Notes: a model not told the origin generated them from the sequence alone. 64,000 bases of DNA from Charina bottae (GCA_023362775.1 JALMGJ010000015.1:7145501-7209500); one strand, 5' to 3'; positions 1 through 11,289 are shown, counted from the stretch's first letter. Numbers and translations are program-made.

Positions 1-239
1 GAATAAATTCCATGAAATTTAATGGGATGTAAGAATATAGAAAGGCTTCTTTTTGGTTTAACACTGAACCATTCAAAGCTAACAAGATAAAGCAGGATAC
101 TGTAGGAATTTGCAAGGAGGTCAAAGAATTAGGCCCAGGTTCGTGGATATCCATCCTACAGGCCCTGGAGGGGCCACCAATAACATGGGTGTCATGATAT
201 CATTGTGCAAATGATGTGATTATATCACGTTTTATTTTG

Positions 240-609
240 CTATTTCTTTGTTATAATTGGCTGGAACATAATAGTCTTAATCCCAACAAGCTTCAGCAAG
301 TATCAGGCTTAATGTAAGTTAGCATAGCCTTACATTCTCGTAGGGTTTTATAACCGTTAGTGTTACTTATAGTTTTATAGTTATCTGTCTTCGTTTATAG
401 CATTTAGATTATTCATTGTAAAACTGAATTGTAATCTCATAGGATTCTTTTGCATTTTAATACCTGTCCTCTGTAACTCTACCTTAATAATTTTATCTTT
501 ACCTTATTTTATTCTATCAATACGACTTTTTATTTTTATTTCTATTTTAGCGTAATTGTTATGTTATTAGTTATATATGCTGGTCTATGACCGAAATAAA
601 ATTGAAAAA

Positions 610-650
<41 letters not shown>

Positions 651-651
651 A
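240..651 (+). mobile_element. Non-LTR retrotransposon 3' end with GATT-repeat tail
   Basis: An AT-rich 3'-UTR-like sequence runs into the block GGTCTATGACCGAAATAAA and then a clean run of about ten GATT units (about 611-649). A short microsatellite tail after AATAAA-like sequence is typical of some LINE clades that lack poly-A. The clade is not certain and the left boundary is approximate. Confidence 0.55.
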
Positions 652-689
652 TCATGATGCAAGTACATAACTGCAGCATTCACATGATA

Positions 690-825
690 ACGAGAGCCAG
701 TTTGGTCTAGTGGTTAAGGCAACGGGCTAGAAACCAGGAGACGGAGAGTTCTAGTCCCGCCTTAGGCATGAAAGCCAGCTGGGTGACCTTGGGCCAGTCC
801 CTCTCTCTCAGCCCCTGGAAATTCA
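690..825 (+). mobile_element. tRNA-derived SINE (family with GAGCCAGTTTGG head)
   Basis: The head has a box-A-like GGTCTAGTGG and a box-B-like GTTCTAGTCCC, followed by GCTGGGTGACCTTGGGCCAGT. The 3' part is missing. The same family recurs at 9353, 13213, 19165, 25270, 53294, 60105 and 62640. Confidence 0.75.
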
Positions 826-1153
826 AAATTCAAGGAGACTTTCTTTGGCATCCGATTCTCTGCTGCTGCACAAAGATATGTTGATAGGGCTGTGCAGCAC
901 CTCCATCACTTAAAAGTGCTTCAGAAATATGGAAATGTGTGCATAGCTCCTGGGTGCAACATTTCAAAGCAGCTGCCCTTTTTCCTCGGCACTTCCGCGG
1001 TCTCAGGGAAGGGGCAGATGCTTTAAGGTGCGGCAAACAGGTGCTCCATTCACACAACCCTATAATTAAGCTAAGTCTGTTGGAGAGGCCATTAAGAAAC
1101 ATCTCAGTGACTGGGGTCACTGCTCAGCTGCTTTATATAACCATGGTCTACTG

Positions 1154-2094
1154 TAGAGCTTTCCAAACTTTTCATGTTGGTGACACACTTTTTAGACATG
1201 CATCATTTCATGACACACTCTTACAGCAGGGCACAAGGCAGGCACTAGGACCTGCGCGGAATCACAGCAGGTTTGGAGGCAGCAGGGCACAAGGCAGGCA
1301 CTAGGACCTGCGCGGAATCACAGCAGGTTTGGAGGCAGCAGGGCACAAGGCAGGCACTAGGACCTGCGCGGAATCACAGCAGGTTTGGAGGCAGCAGGGC
1401 ACAAGGCAGGCACTAGGACCTGTGCGGAATCACATCAGGTTTGGAGGCAGGAGGGCACAAGGCAGGCAGTAGGACCTGCGCGGAATCACAGAAGGTTTGG
1501 AGGCAGCAGGGCACAAGGCAGGCAGTAGGACCTGCGCGGAATCACAGCAGGTTTGGAGGCAGCAGGGCACAAGGCAGGCACTAGGACCTGCGTGGAATCA
1601 CAGCAGGTTTGGAGGCAGCAGGGCACAAGGCAGGCAGTAGGACCTGCACGGAATCACAGAAGGTTTGGAGGCAGCAGGGCACAAGGCAGGCACTAGGACC
1701 TGCGTGGAATCACAGCAGGTTTGGAGGCAGCAGGGCACAAGGCAGGCAGTAGGACCTGCGCGGAATCACAGCAGGTTTGGAGGCAGCAGGGCACAAGGCA
1801 GGCACTAGGACCTGCGCGGAATCACAGCAGGTTTGGAGGCAGCAGGGCACAAGGCAGGCACTAGGACCTGCGTGGAATCCTGGCAGGGCAGGTTTGGAGG
1901 CAGCAGGGCACAAGGCAGGCACTAGGACCTGTGCAGAATCCTGGCAGGGCAGGTTTGGAGGCAGCAGGGCACAAGGCAGGCACTAGGACCTGCGCGGAAT
2001 CCTGGCAGGGCTCGGCGGCAGCAGCAGCCGCGACACACCCAGACACTGCAGCCGACACACTAACGTGTCCCGACACACAGTTTGGAAAGCTCTG
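1154..2094. mobile_element. Non-autonomous hAT element carrying a minisatellite
   Basis: The ends are inverted: TAGAGCTTTCCAAAC at left and GTTTGGAAAGCTCTG at right. The 8-bp duplication GTCTACTG is perfect at 1146-1153 and 2095-2102. Subterminal GACACAC motifs occur on both sides. There is no transposase; the interior is almost entirely a tandem array. A second copy with the same architecture lies at 56749-57787. Confidence 0.88.
1226..2015 (+). repeat. 56-bp minisatellite, about 14 units
   Basis: The unit begins GCAGGGCACAAGGCAGGCA and contains AGGACCTGCGCGGAATC. Eleven units are 56 bp with a CACAGCAGG ending; the last three are about 61 bp with CCTGGCAGGGCAGG instead. Point variants (CACTAGG/CAGTAGG, CGCGG/CGTGG) are shuffled among units, indicating exchange between them. 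Confidence 0.93.
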
Positions 2095-2102
2095 GTCTAC
2101 TG

Positions 2103-2942
2103 GATGAACGATAATGGCTGGGTTGACAGTAATGTGCCCCAGCCTTAGCAACTTCTAAATTTGTGGATCTCAGCTTCCTGAATACTCAGCAGTGGGAACT
2201 TGGTGGGAACCAAAAGACGACTAAGCAATGATTTCCTCTTTGAGGTTCTCTCTCGAAGCCACCCTGAACGATACAGGCCAAAGTCTTCTTTTCTCTCGGT
2301 TGACCAGAGTTTAAGCAAGTGAAACGAAAATGGTTTAAACATCTACCGCAGGCGGGTCCCAAGGCTGTCATCCCTGTGTGAAAGAAGCGCCTCGTTTCTC
2401 TCAGGGAAAGAAATCACCCGCCTAGTTCTGTGTGGTGACACGCAAGGACAGCAAGCAGAACAACATTTGGGTCTCAAGCTGATTTTCTTAGCTCTTACGT
2501 CTGGCTCTGAGTATGTGTCACAGTCACGCTGAAAGGGTATAGCAGGAAGCTATTTACAGTAGGAGCTGCCTGTATCTTTGGTGAGCCATTGATCCCTGCT
2601 CTTCCTTGCAGAGTAACTCACTGAGATCCTGGAAACAAGTACACTTTCTTCAGCAAAGTACAAGACCTTCTCCTCTTGATGCTAGATATTAAATCTCAAG
2701 GTGTGGGGCCCAAGCTTGGTGCCAGAAAGTTTGGAAAACATTGGCATGGATGGTGGGGACGGGAAAGCAGACAAAAAAGGCATTTATGTATAGAAAAGGG
2801 TTACTTACATGCATAGGTATCGGGGATGAGCGCACTGAGGTTGCATGTGCCACGAGGTCATCGAGGATGTGACACGGGGCGTCGCTTGTCCCCTGCCCCA
2901 TGGATGCTCATGGGCTACTAATTCAGTTTGTACATTGGCTTG
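2103..2942. other. No recognisable feature
   Basis: Unique-looking sequence with no supported gene or repeat; short ORFs here have no recognisable similarity. Confidence 0.5.
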
Positions 2943-2950
2943 TTCTGCAG

Positions 2951-3058
2951 CAGTGTTTCTCAGCCTTGGGGACTTTAAGATGTGTGGACCATGCTGGCTG
3001 GGGAATTCTGGGAATTGAAGTCCACACATCTTAAAGTCCCCAAGGTTGAGAAACACTG
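2951..3058. mobile_element. Palindromic hAT MITE (CAGTGTTTCTCA family)
   Basis: The ends CAGTGTTTCTCAGCC and GGTTGAGAAACACTG are inverted, and the whole element folds back on itself through TTTAAGATGTGTGG / CCACACATCTTAAA. The flanking 8-mers TTCTGCAG and GTCTACGG are only partly alike. It is one of at least a dozen copies in the window. Confidence 0.85.
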
Positions 3059-3582
3059 GTCTACGGTATTTAGTGAAATCGATGTTCTACATGAATCCAG
3101 CCACTGAATTCAGCTATTGAGCTGGGTTTGCACAACACATTTCACTAAGCCCAGCTAAAGACATAGACTGGAGGCTGGTTTTCCACAACTTGCACCCCTG
3201 ATTAATTATAACCTTAGTTAGATTTTTAGTGGCTTAACATGGTTTGCAATCCCAGCCTGTTCGGTCAGTTTTCTGTTCAATGTTTTGTCCAAACTGAGAA
3301 AATGGATGAATTCAATAATCAAGTGTGGTGTCCAATTCAAACCTTAGTTTATTTAATCCATACTATTCAATCTAGCTGGTGGTTGATCAAGCTAAGGTCT
3401 TCCTCAGACATTCTGTTAAGAACTTCAGAATTGAAACAACTTTTCAGCAAAACTCTGAAATATGGCTTTCATTCCTTTTATTGAGACCTTGCACTGTTGA
3501 TATTTAATCTATCAGATGCCATATATTTGTAGCATCTTCCTTGATTTCTTTCATATTTATAGGTGTCCTTAATGATCTACAG

Positions 3583-3840
3583 CAGTGTTTCTTAAAGTGT
3601 GGCCCTAGGACCCCTGGGGGTCCCCCAAGACCCTCTCAGAAGTCCCCAGAATAAAAATGATTTGCCAGCCTATGCTGAAAAATAATACAATATTAAAATC
3701 CCATCAAACAGTCATGGGAAGCAGCAGTGACCGCGTCCATTTTAATTTTTAATATGGTAAAAATTGATAAATATTGATAAATATAACCCATACAAATAAA
3801 AGTTCTGGAAGTTCCCCAGATTGGGGGGGGGGAAATGGTG
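3583..3840. mobile_element. hAT-like repeat, left end only
   Basis: It begins CAGTGTTTCTTAAAGTGTGG, directly after ATCTACAG, and continues with CCCTGGGGGTCCCC. The right end was not found, so the extent is approximate. Confidence 0.4.
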
Positions 3841-4126
3841 CAGTCAATGTTATTTTATTTACTGTAAACACAACTCTTCTGACATGATTTATATGGCCAC
3901 ATAGTATATTATTTTATTCTATTTCATTTTCCATCATCAAAGTGTTTTTCAAAATATTCAGGACCTGTTCACAAACATGGAATTTGCAAAAAATGAAGTT
4001 TGTCACTGAGCTTTAGTGGACAGGAAGAGGAAATAAAGTAATATGTGAATAATGTTATGCAACAAGGCAATGACAGCTGTGGAACTAAAACTGAGCCATC
4101 TGAATACCTAATACAGATAGGATATA

Positions 4127-4459
4127 AAGGTAGGTAAAGGTAAAGGTTTTCCCCTGCACAGTCGTGTCCAACTCTAGGGGCCGGTGCTCAATTCTGTTTC
4201 TTAGCCTAAGAGGCAGCACTGTCCGAAGACGCTTCCGCGGTCATGTGGCCGGCATGACGCGTGCGGAACGCTGTTACCTACCCACGGAAGTGGTATCTAT
4301 TTATCTACTTGCATTTGCATGCTTTTGAATTGCTACATTGGCAAGAGCTGGGGCTGGTGCGGGAGCTCACTCCGTCATGCGGCATGCTCGGGTCTCGAAC
4401 CACCGACCTTCCGATCGACAAGCCTGGCATCTAAACCACTGAGCCATCGCGCGCCCCCC
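4127..4459 (-). mobile_element. Sauria SINE, full length
   Basis: It reads in reverse from the AAGGTAAAGG tail through the conserved middle to the tRNA-like head ending near GCGCGCCCCC. The target duplication TACAGATAGGATATA is perfect at 4112-4126 and 4460-4474. A perfect 15-bp duplication with a diverged head is consistent with retroposition. Confidence 0.9.
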
Positions 4460-4762
4460 TACAGATAGGATATATTTGGAGATAATCTTGCTATTAATTT
4501 TCTGTTCTATGAAATAGGACCTAAATTGTCAAATTTTAAGCATGATAAGAATAGTCCAGAAAATCCTAAAACTTCTAGCAACAAGATAGTGACATGTGTA
4601 GCCCAAACAGTCTGCTAACCCATCCTTAGCTCTTACTGTTGTTCTGACAGCAAAAAAACCTTAAAAGTTCCCATTTTGGAATATAAAGGTCCCCATCCAT
4701 TTCCCCTATATCTCATGAGCCCTGGTGCAAGGAAAGTCAATGGAGAGGTTTCCCTACTTTAA

Positions 4763-4828
4763 CAGCTGGCTGGGGAATTCTGGGCGTTGAAGTCCATACA
4801 TCTTAAAGTCGCTGTAGTTGAGAAAGGC
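4763..4828. mobile_element. Half copy of the palindromic hAT MITE
   Basis: Only the right half is present: GGCTGGGGAATTCTGGG through TTGAGAAAGG. Confidence 0.6.
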
Positions 4829-5022
4829 AGCAATGAACATCATTTGGTTGTAGAAGCAATCAAAATTTGGCTGTTAGTTTTTCAGTGGAAAGTTTGACAT
4901 GTTCATCTCATGTCCTTGGAGGACTTCCTTGGCAGTTCAAGTCTTCTGGCCCAGAGGGAGCTGCTTCTGGACCCAGCCAACATGCCCTCACTGTGGGAAG
5001 ATGGTTGGATTAGTTTAGGGCA

Positions 5023-5070
5023 GTGTTTCTCAACCTTGTCAACTTTAAGATGTGTGGACTTCAACTCCCA
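5023..5070. mobile_element. Half copy of the palindromic hAT MITE
   Basis: The left half, CAGTGTTTCTCAACCTTGTC to GACTTCAACTCCC, then breaks into unrelated AT-rich sequence. Confidence 0.6.
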
Positions 5071-5407
5071 ACAACAATTATCATTATTGTTACTATTATT
5101 TAAATTTATGAACCACTGAATCCCTCTTGGTGATGTACAAATATGATAAAGAGGAAACAATACACAATAAACAAAAAAGTATAATGAAAAACACTGAATG
5201 TCAAATTCACCAAACTATAACTAAACCAAGATCGGGTCAAGACCCAAATGCCTTCCGGAAGATATCTGTTTTGAGCACCTCCTGGAAGGCAGTCCGGCTG
5301 GGAGCCACAGGTGAAAAAGAAGTTTTCAAACTTTCTCAGGCCACTGGACCTGTTAGTTTAAAAAAATAAATTCCCAGAACCCCTGATTAAGAGGCAAATC
5401 TCTACTG

Positions 5408-5560
5408 CAGTGTTTCTCCACCATGGCCATTTTAAGACGTGTGGACTTCAACTCCCAGAATTCCCCAGCCAGCAAGGATTCTCTAATTTCTAATTTCTGA
5501 TTTAGAATTCTGGGAGTTGAAGTCCACACATCTTAAAGTCGCCAAGGTTGAGAAACACTG
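5408..5560. mobile_element. Palindromic hAT MITE, full length
   Basis: CAGTGTTTCTCCACC and GGTTGAGAAACACTG bound the element. The flanks CTCTACTG and CTCTAGTT are an eroded 8-bp duplication with central TA. The loop region carries extra AT-rich sequence between the two GAATTC-type arms. Confidence 0.83.
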
Positions 5561-5812
5561 CTCTAGTTCCTTCAAGGGCTGTTTGCTGCATCATGTCTGA
5601 TGTCCTAGTATGCTAGGACCAGTTTTCAGATTTTGCAAGACCAAATTCCTAAAGGCAGTGTTCAAAGGGTTGTTTCCTGTTTCAATGTTGGCTTTGCTTT
5701 GCATTCCTCTAGTACACACCAGCTTTGGTTGCCACACAGAAAACATTCACACCTTTTTCAGAACAGTGGAGAGCATCTGAAGCAGAAAAGCAAACAATCC
5801 AAGTTAGGTTTT

Positions 5813-5852
5813 ACAATCCACACATCTTAAAGTTGACAAAGTGGAGAAACAC
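5813..5852. mobile_element. Fragment of the palindromic hAT MITE
   Basis: Only about 40 bp of the right end remains: CCACACATCTTAAAGTTGAC to GAGAAACACTG. Confidence 0.5.
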
Positions 5853-6267
5853 TGGTTCAGGGTACTTTAGGATTGAATAGCTCCTCACTTGACCTGGAAT
5901 TAACTGGATTTCTGCTCAAATCCCTGCACTTAGAACATCTACACATCCAATGCAAATAATACGCCAGTCGTTAGACTGCTGGGATGCAGACATAAGAATC
6001 AAATGAATGGATGAAACGCTACAACAGACGTCAATTCGAACTCTGTCCCCATCTCTATTCCAGCAGCACTATTCCACGGCCTAATAACTTTGCCCAGAAC
6101 ATCTGCAGCAGGTATATCTCTTCATCTCTGAATCTAATCAATGCCATCATCTTTTAGTAATGCCTCCCTGCACTCCATAGTCAATAACCAAGACAATTCC
6201 TATGCAAGGGAATAAATGAACAGTTCTAATGTCAGAATATATACAGTATATACTGTATATACACACA

Positions 6268-6600
6268 AGGGGCGTGGTGGCTCAGCGGGTGAAACGCCAG
6301 GCTTGTTGATCGGAAGATCGCAGGTTCGGAGGTTCGAATCCCTAGCCCTGCGTGCGGAGTGAGCTCCCGCACTAGCCCCAGCTCTTGCCAACCTAGCAAT
6401 TCGAAAGCATGCAAATGCAAGTAGATGAATAGGTACCACTTCGGTGGGTAGGTAACAGCGTTCCACATGCGTCATGCCGGCCACATGACCACAGAAGCGT
6501 CTTCGGACAGCACTGGCTCTTCGGCTTAGAAACAGAGATGAGCACCGGCCCCTAGAGTCGGACATGAGTGCACAAATGTGCGGGGGGAACCTTTTATTTT
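6268..6600 (+). mobile_element. Sauria SINE, full length
   Basis: The tRNA-like head GGGCGTGGTGGCTCAGCGGG contains box A, and GGTTCGAATCCC is a good box B. The body contains GAGATGAGCACCGGCCCCTA, and the element ends near GGGGGGAACC. It sits just left of the Tc1 element, separated by CA/TA-rich simple sequence. Confidence 0.9.
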
Positions 6601-6699
6601 ATTTTGTATGTACATATACATATACATACATATACATACACAAGTACACACACACACACAGATACATACACATACATACATACATACTGTATATATATA
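6600..6699. repeat. TA/CA-rich simple repeat
   Basis: Runs of ACATACAT, CACACACA and ATATATAT. The Tc1 element next to it is inserted at a TA in this tract. Confidence 0.8.
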
Positions 6700-8278
6700 A
6701 GCTGCTCAAAAAAATTAAGGGAACACTGAAATAAGACATCCTAGATCTGAATGAATGAAATATTCGTATTAATTACTTTGTTCATTACATAGTTGAATGT
6801 GCTGACAACAAAATCACACAAAAAGCAATGGAAATCAAATGTAAGCAACACCTGGAGGTCTGGATGTGGAGTTACACTCAAAAATTAAAGTGGAAAAGAA
6901 CACTACAGGCTGATCCAACGTTGATGTAATGTCCTTAAAACAAGTCAAAATGAGGCTCAGTAGTGTGTGTGGCCTCCACGTGCCTGTATGACCTCCCTAC
7001 AACGCCTGGGCATGCTCCTGATGAGGTGGCGGATGGTCTCCTGAGGGATCTCCTCCCACACCTGGACTAAAGCATCCCCCAACTCCTGGACAGTCTGTGG
7101 TGCAACGTGGCATTGGTGGATGGAGCGAGACATGATGTCCCAGATGTGCTCAATTGGATTCAGGTCTGGGGAACGGGCGGGCCAGTCCATAGCATCAATG
7201 CCTTCGTCTTGCAGGAACTGCTGGCACACTCCAGCCACATGAGGTCTAGCATTGTCTTGCATTAGGAGGAACCCAGGGCCAACCGCACCAGCATATGGTC
7301 TCACAAGGGGTCTGAGGATCTCATCTCGGTACCTAATGGCAGTCAGGCTACCTCTGGCGAGCACATGGAGGGCTGTGCGGCCCCCTAAAGAAATGCCACC
7401 CCACACCATTACTGACCCACTGCCAAACCGGTCATGCTGGAGGATGTTGCAGGCAGCAGAACGTTCTCCACGGCGTCTCCAGACCCTGTCACGTCTGTCA
7501 CATGTGCTCAGTGTGAACCTGCTTTCATCTGTGAAGAGCACAGGGCGCCAGTGGCGAAGTTGCCAATCTTGTGTTCTCTGGCAAATGCCAAACGTCCTGC
7601 ACGGTGTTGGGCTGCAAGCACAACCCCCACCTGTGGACGTCGGGCCCTCATACCACCCTCATGGAGTCTGTTTCTGACCGTTTGAGCAGCCACACGCACA
7701 TTTGTGGCCCACTGGAGGTCATTTTGCAGGGCTCTGGCAGTGCTCCTCCTGTCCCTCCTTGCACAAAGGCGGAGGTAGCGGTCCTGCTGCTGGGTTGTTG
7801 CCCTCCTACGGCCTCCTCCACGTCTCCTGATGTACTGACCTGTCTCCTGGTAGCGCCTCCATGCTCTGGACACTACGCTGACAGACACAGCAAACCTTCT
7901 TGCCACAGCTCGCATTGATGTGCCATCCTGGAGGAGCTGCACTACCTGAGCCACTTGTGTGGGTTGTAGACTCCGTCTCATGCTACCACTAGAGTGGAAG
8001 CACCACCAGCATTCAAAAGTGACCAAACCATCAGCCAGAAAGCATAGGAACTGAGAAGTGGTCTGTGGTCACCACCTGCAGATCCACTCCTTTATTGGGG
8101 ATGTCTTGCTAACTGCCTATGCTTTCCGCCTATTGTCTATTCCATGTGCACAACAGCATGTGAAATTGATTGTCAATCAGTGTTGCTACCTAAGTGGACA
8201 GTTTGATTTCACAGAAGTGTGATTGACTTGGACTTACATTGTGTTGTTTCAGTGTTCCCTTTATTTTTTTGAGCAGTG
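6700..8278 (-). mobile_element. Tc1-type DNA transposon, nearly complete
   Basis: The terminal inverted repeats match for about 30 bp; the right end reads inward CACTGCTCAAAAAAATAAAG and the left end differs at only a few positions. The element is flanked by TA at 6698-6699 and 8279-8280. The 1579-bp length is normal for Tc1 elements. Both ends and the whole transposase region are retained with one clear frameshift, indicating a fairly young copy. Confidence 0.93.
6957..7981 (-). pseudogene. Tc1 transposase, one frameshift
   Basis: The reading frame starts at MRRSLQPTQ (7981) with two helix-turn-helix DNA-binding regions and the arginine-rich linker [12 protein letters not shown]. It then shifts frame once around 7569-7575, consistent with loss of a single base just after AREHK. 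The catalytic half follows, with DDE residues in [19 protein letters not shown] and DLNPIEHIWD; the second D and the E are separated by 34 residues (DD34E). It ends GGHTHY-stop. Because of the frameshift it is presumably inactive, but no other inactivating change was seen. Confidence 0.92.
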
Positions 8279-8714
8279 TATATTTGGGATAAGCTGAAGG
8301 GAGAATTTTTAAGTTCCTTAGGAGAGTCTGACATTCAACTCATGGCAACTAGGCTTGAGCAAAGGAATTCCAAAGGCCCATTTGAGAAATAAGGGAGATG
8401 GACTTTTTGTGGACAATTAACACTGGACACTGTGAATGGAACAGAGACAAAAGGTTCTTATCAAACTACTTGCCTTAATCTGCCCATGAATGCACAAATG
8501 TCTCTGTTTAAGGAATGGTCCCTATTTACAGGAAATTATCACTGTCTCCTCTCCCACATTTCATTTCCTTCTGGCCTTTCCTTTTACTGTTTTCCCACAC
8601 CCCATGCCCCAACCAGGATTGTATCAGGACAAAAAAAAGGGGGGGGCGGGGAGGGGAATAACACCAACTAGTTGGAATAATTCCAATTAGAAAAAATTTG
8701 ATTGCCACAGCTTA

Positions 8715-9052
8715 AAAAGGTAAAGGTAAAGGTTCCCCCCGCACATTTGTGCAGTCGTGTCCGACTCTAGGGGCCGGTGCTCATCTCCGTTTGTTACCCA
8801 AAGAGCCAGCGTTGTCCGAAGACGCTTCCAGTCATTTGGCTGCATGACATGCGCGGAACGCTGTTACCATCCCACCGAAGTGGTGCCTATTCATCTACTT
8901 GCATTTGCATGCTTTCGAATTGCTAGGTTGGCAAGAGCTGGGGAAAGTGCGGGAGCTCACTCCATCACGCGGGGCTGGGGATTTGAACCTCCGAACGTGC
9001 GATCTTCTGATCGACAAGCCTGGTGTCTTACCCGCTGAGCCACCACGCCCCC
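8715..9052 (-). mobile_element. Sauria SINE, full length
   Basis: It reads tail first: AAGGTAAAGGTAAAGG, body, then a head ending near GCCACCACGCCCCC. Flanks TTGCCACAGCTTA and TTGTCACAGCTTA differ at one position and form the target duplication. Confidence 0.88.
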
Positions 9053-9352
9053 TTGTCACAGCTTATGTCATAACAAATACAGTCTTTAAGCAGGTATAAG
9101 ACCCTTGTAAGATTTGCTTTGAGTAGTTTCCCTGTATTCATCTCTTTAAAAATATGAACACAAAGATTGGGAGACCCAAGTCAGTCTGCTCTATTTAATG
9201 GGTTATTTGGGGGAACCAGATTGTGATCTGTTGAATTTCTGGATCAATTTACCATTAAAAATCCAGAGAAAAATTCACCAGTTTGGAGAAGGACCTCACT
9301 TCTTTGCAAAACATATAAAATAACTTGCTTTTTAATCTGTTCAATCGTATCT

Positions 9353-9541
9353 GATTCTTGGAGACTGCCTGGACAAGTCCCTGCAGTTTTCTTGGCAAGG
9401 TTTTTCAGAAGTGGTTTGCCATTGCCTCCTTCCTAGGGCTGAGAGAGAGTGACTGGCCCAAGGCCACCCAGCTGGCTTTGTCCCTAAGCAGGGACTAGAA
9501 CTCACAGTCTCCCGGTTTCTAGCCTGGTGTTCTCCCCTTAG
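9353..9541 (-). mobile_element. tRNA-derived SINE, GAGCCAGTTTGG family
   Basis: Reverse orientation: the 3' body GCAGTTTTCTTGGCAAGGTT and GTTTGCCATTGCC, then the head with GGGACTAGAACTC. The 5' end is truncated. Confidence 0.78.
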
Positions 9542-9992
9542 GAGTTCCTTGATTGGGCTGTTGTTTGCTGGTTGGTTGATTGACTGAGTTAATAGTTCCT
9601 TGTATTAGGGTCTATTGTGTTGTTTGATTGCTCCTCTGGTGCTAATCTTGCTGTTAATCTTTGCCTATCTGGAATGACCAATTGGTACATTTTGAAAAGT
9701 AAATGTAAATCTGCGAATCCCCATCTGACCATTGCAGACTTTTCCTTCCAGGGAAGGATAAAAGCTAGCAGGACTTTGGCTAAGAGTTTATCCTGCTGTG
9801 TTTCTGCTGTCAGTAAAATAATAAAACTAGCTCCTACTAGGATCCATGAGAAGACTCCTTTTAATACTTACAGTTCATCTTTATAAGAGGAAATGTGGTT
9901 GAATCATGTGTGGAGGAAATAAATAAACCAAGGTGTCAAAAGCATAATTATTTCATCTGTTCCTTTTTTAAAGATATATTTTGTGAATGTAC
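9542..9992. other. No recognisable gene
   Basis: Contains GGTTGGTTGATTGACTGAG simple sequence but nothing I can assign. The first 60 bp resemble the PLE-type text at 25730 (TTCCTTGATTGGGCTGTTG), so a small PLE fragment is possible. Confidence 0.4.
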
Positions 9993-10200
9993 CTAGCAAT
10001 TCGAAAGCATGCAAATGCAAGTAGATAAATAGGTACCACTTCGGTGGGAAGGTAACAGCGTTCCACGCGCGTCATGCCGGCCACATGACCGTGGAAGCGT
10101 CTTCGGACAACGCTGGCTCTTCGGCTAACAAACGGAGATGAGCACCGGCCCCTAGAGTCGGACACGACTGCACAAATGTGCAGGGGGAACCTTTGCTTTA
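9993..10200 (+). mobile_element. Sauria SINE, 5' truncated
   Basis: It begins inside the body at CTAGCAATTCGAAAGCATGC and runs to the GGGGGAACCTTTG tail; the tRNA-like head is missing. Confidence 0.87.
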
Positions 10201-10252
10201 CTATAAGCACCTTGCTGGGTGTAGGTAAGTCCATCCAGTTCAATCCAATCTT

Positions 10253-10660
10253 CCATAAGGAGAAGGACAAGGATGAAAATGGGGAGGGGGGAGAGAAGAG
10301 GAGGAGGAGGAGGAGGATGGAAAGGGGGAGAAAAATGGAAAGGGGGAGAAAAATGGGAAGGGGGAGAGAAAAGGAGGAGGAGGAGAATGGGAAGGAGGAG
10401 AAGGAGAAGAAGAATGGGAAGGAGGAGAGGGAGAGAAAAGGAGGAGGAGGAGGAGAATGGGAAGGAGGAGAAGAGAAGGAGAAGGAGAAGGAGGAGGAGG
10501 AGAAGGAGGAGGAGGAATGGTGGTGGTGGAGAAGAAGGAGAAGTAGGAGAAGGAGAAGGAGAAGGAGAAGAATGGGAAGGGGAAGGGAGAGGGAGAGGGA
10601 AGGAGGAGGAGGGGGGAGAATGGGAAGGGGGAGAGGAAAGGAGGAGGAGATGGAGATGGA
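10253..10660 (+). repeat. About 400-bp polypurine (GGA/GAA) tract
   Basis: Almost every base on the plus strand is A or G: GGAGGAGGA, GGGAAGGAGGAG and GGGGGAGAAAAATGG-like units. Long ORFs in several frames (Glu/Gly/Arg or Ser/Pro/Leu only) are artefacts of the composition. Confidence 0.95.
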
Positions 10661-11289
10661 GATAGAATCCAGCAACTTTGGAGGTGGAGATGGGTGGAGG
10701 ATACCAAAACTCAACAGGTTTCACAGATTGTCCATTTGTGGTTATTGTAGTGTTGAGTTGGTTGTGAGTCATTTGGTTGCTGTTAAATAAAAATCAGATA
10801 TTCTCTTGCAAAACAGAATAGATCCATAGCCATACTCCTGGTTCTACAGGAGGCTTTTTCTCCTATAAATGAAAGGATAAAACTCTGTGTCTCAACTCTG
10901 TGTCTCTTTCGGTTTGGTGAAAACCAATGCAGTAATGTTTGCAAAGGCCGAACATCAATCCTGGAAGAAAAAGACGGGAAGATTCTGGCAGTTTGGTGGC
11001 TGACAGCACAGGTTTTTCCATCCCCTGTGGAACACCAAAGTAGCACAACAGAAAAAGTCTCAGCAAATCTAGACCCTGGCTTGACAAGGGAGCACCTGAG
11101 CTACGTGGTTCCCAGTAGACAGACAGGGAAACTCTGAGCCAATTTGGAACCTTGTTCCCAATCAAAACATATTCATTGGCCAGACGAGAGGAAATCGTGA
11201 GTTGGATGGCTTATTTTATTTCAGCGAACACATTCCTAGGCCAGAATCAGAAAAATAAAGTCCTTCCTGCTGTTCCAAAGCCTCTGGAG
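10661..11289. other. No recognisable feature
   Basis: Unique-looking intergenic sequence; short ORFs lack homology that I recognise. Confidence 0.45.

Noticed and set aside
1777..1986. Open frames over the minisatellite
   Set aside because: The unit translates openly in several frames; no start context or unrelated coding evidence.
1228..2000. Minisatellite considered as a CRISPR-like array
   Set aside because: Units are contiguous with no unique spacers, and the genome is vertebrate.
6290..6350. tRNA gene-like head with box A and box B
   Set aside because: It is the tRNA-derived promoter of a SINE; the acceptor stem is not conserved and the sequence recurs with a SINE body.
6200..6565. 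Recurrent frame reading MSDSRGRCSSPFVSRRASVV-like text at 6200, 8757, 9968 and 40395
   Set aside because: This is the body of the Sauria SINE translated by chance; the same frame appears in every copy.
10152..10772. Long open frames (up to about 200-250 codons) on both strands over the purine tract
   Set aside because: They consist of Glu/Gly/Arg or Ser/Pro/Leu only and exist in several frames at once, an effect of the A/G-only composition.
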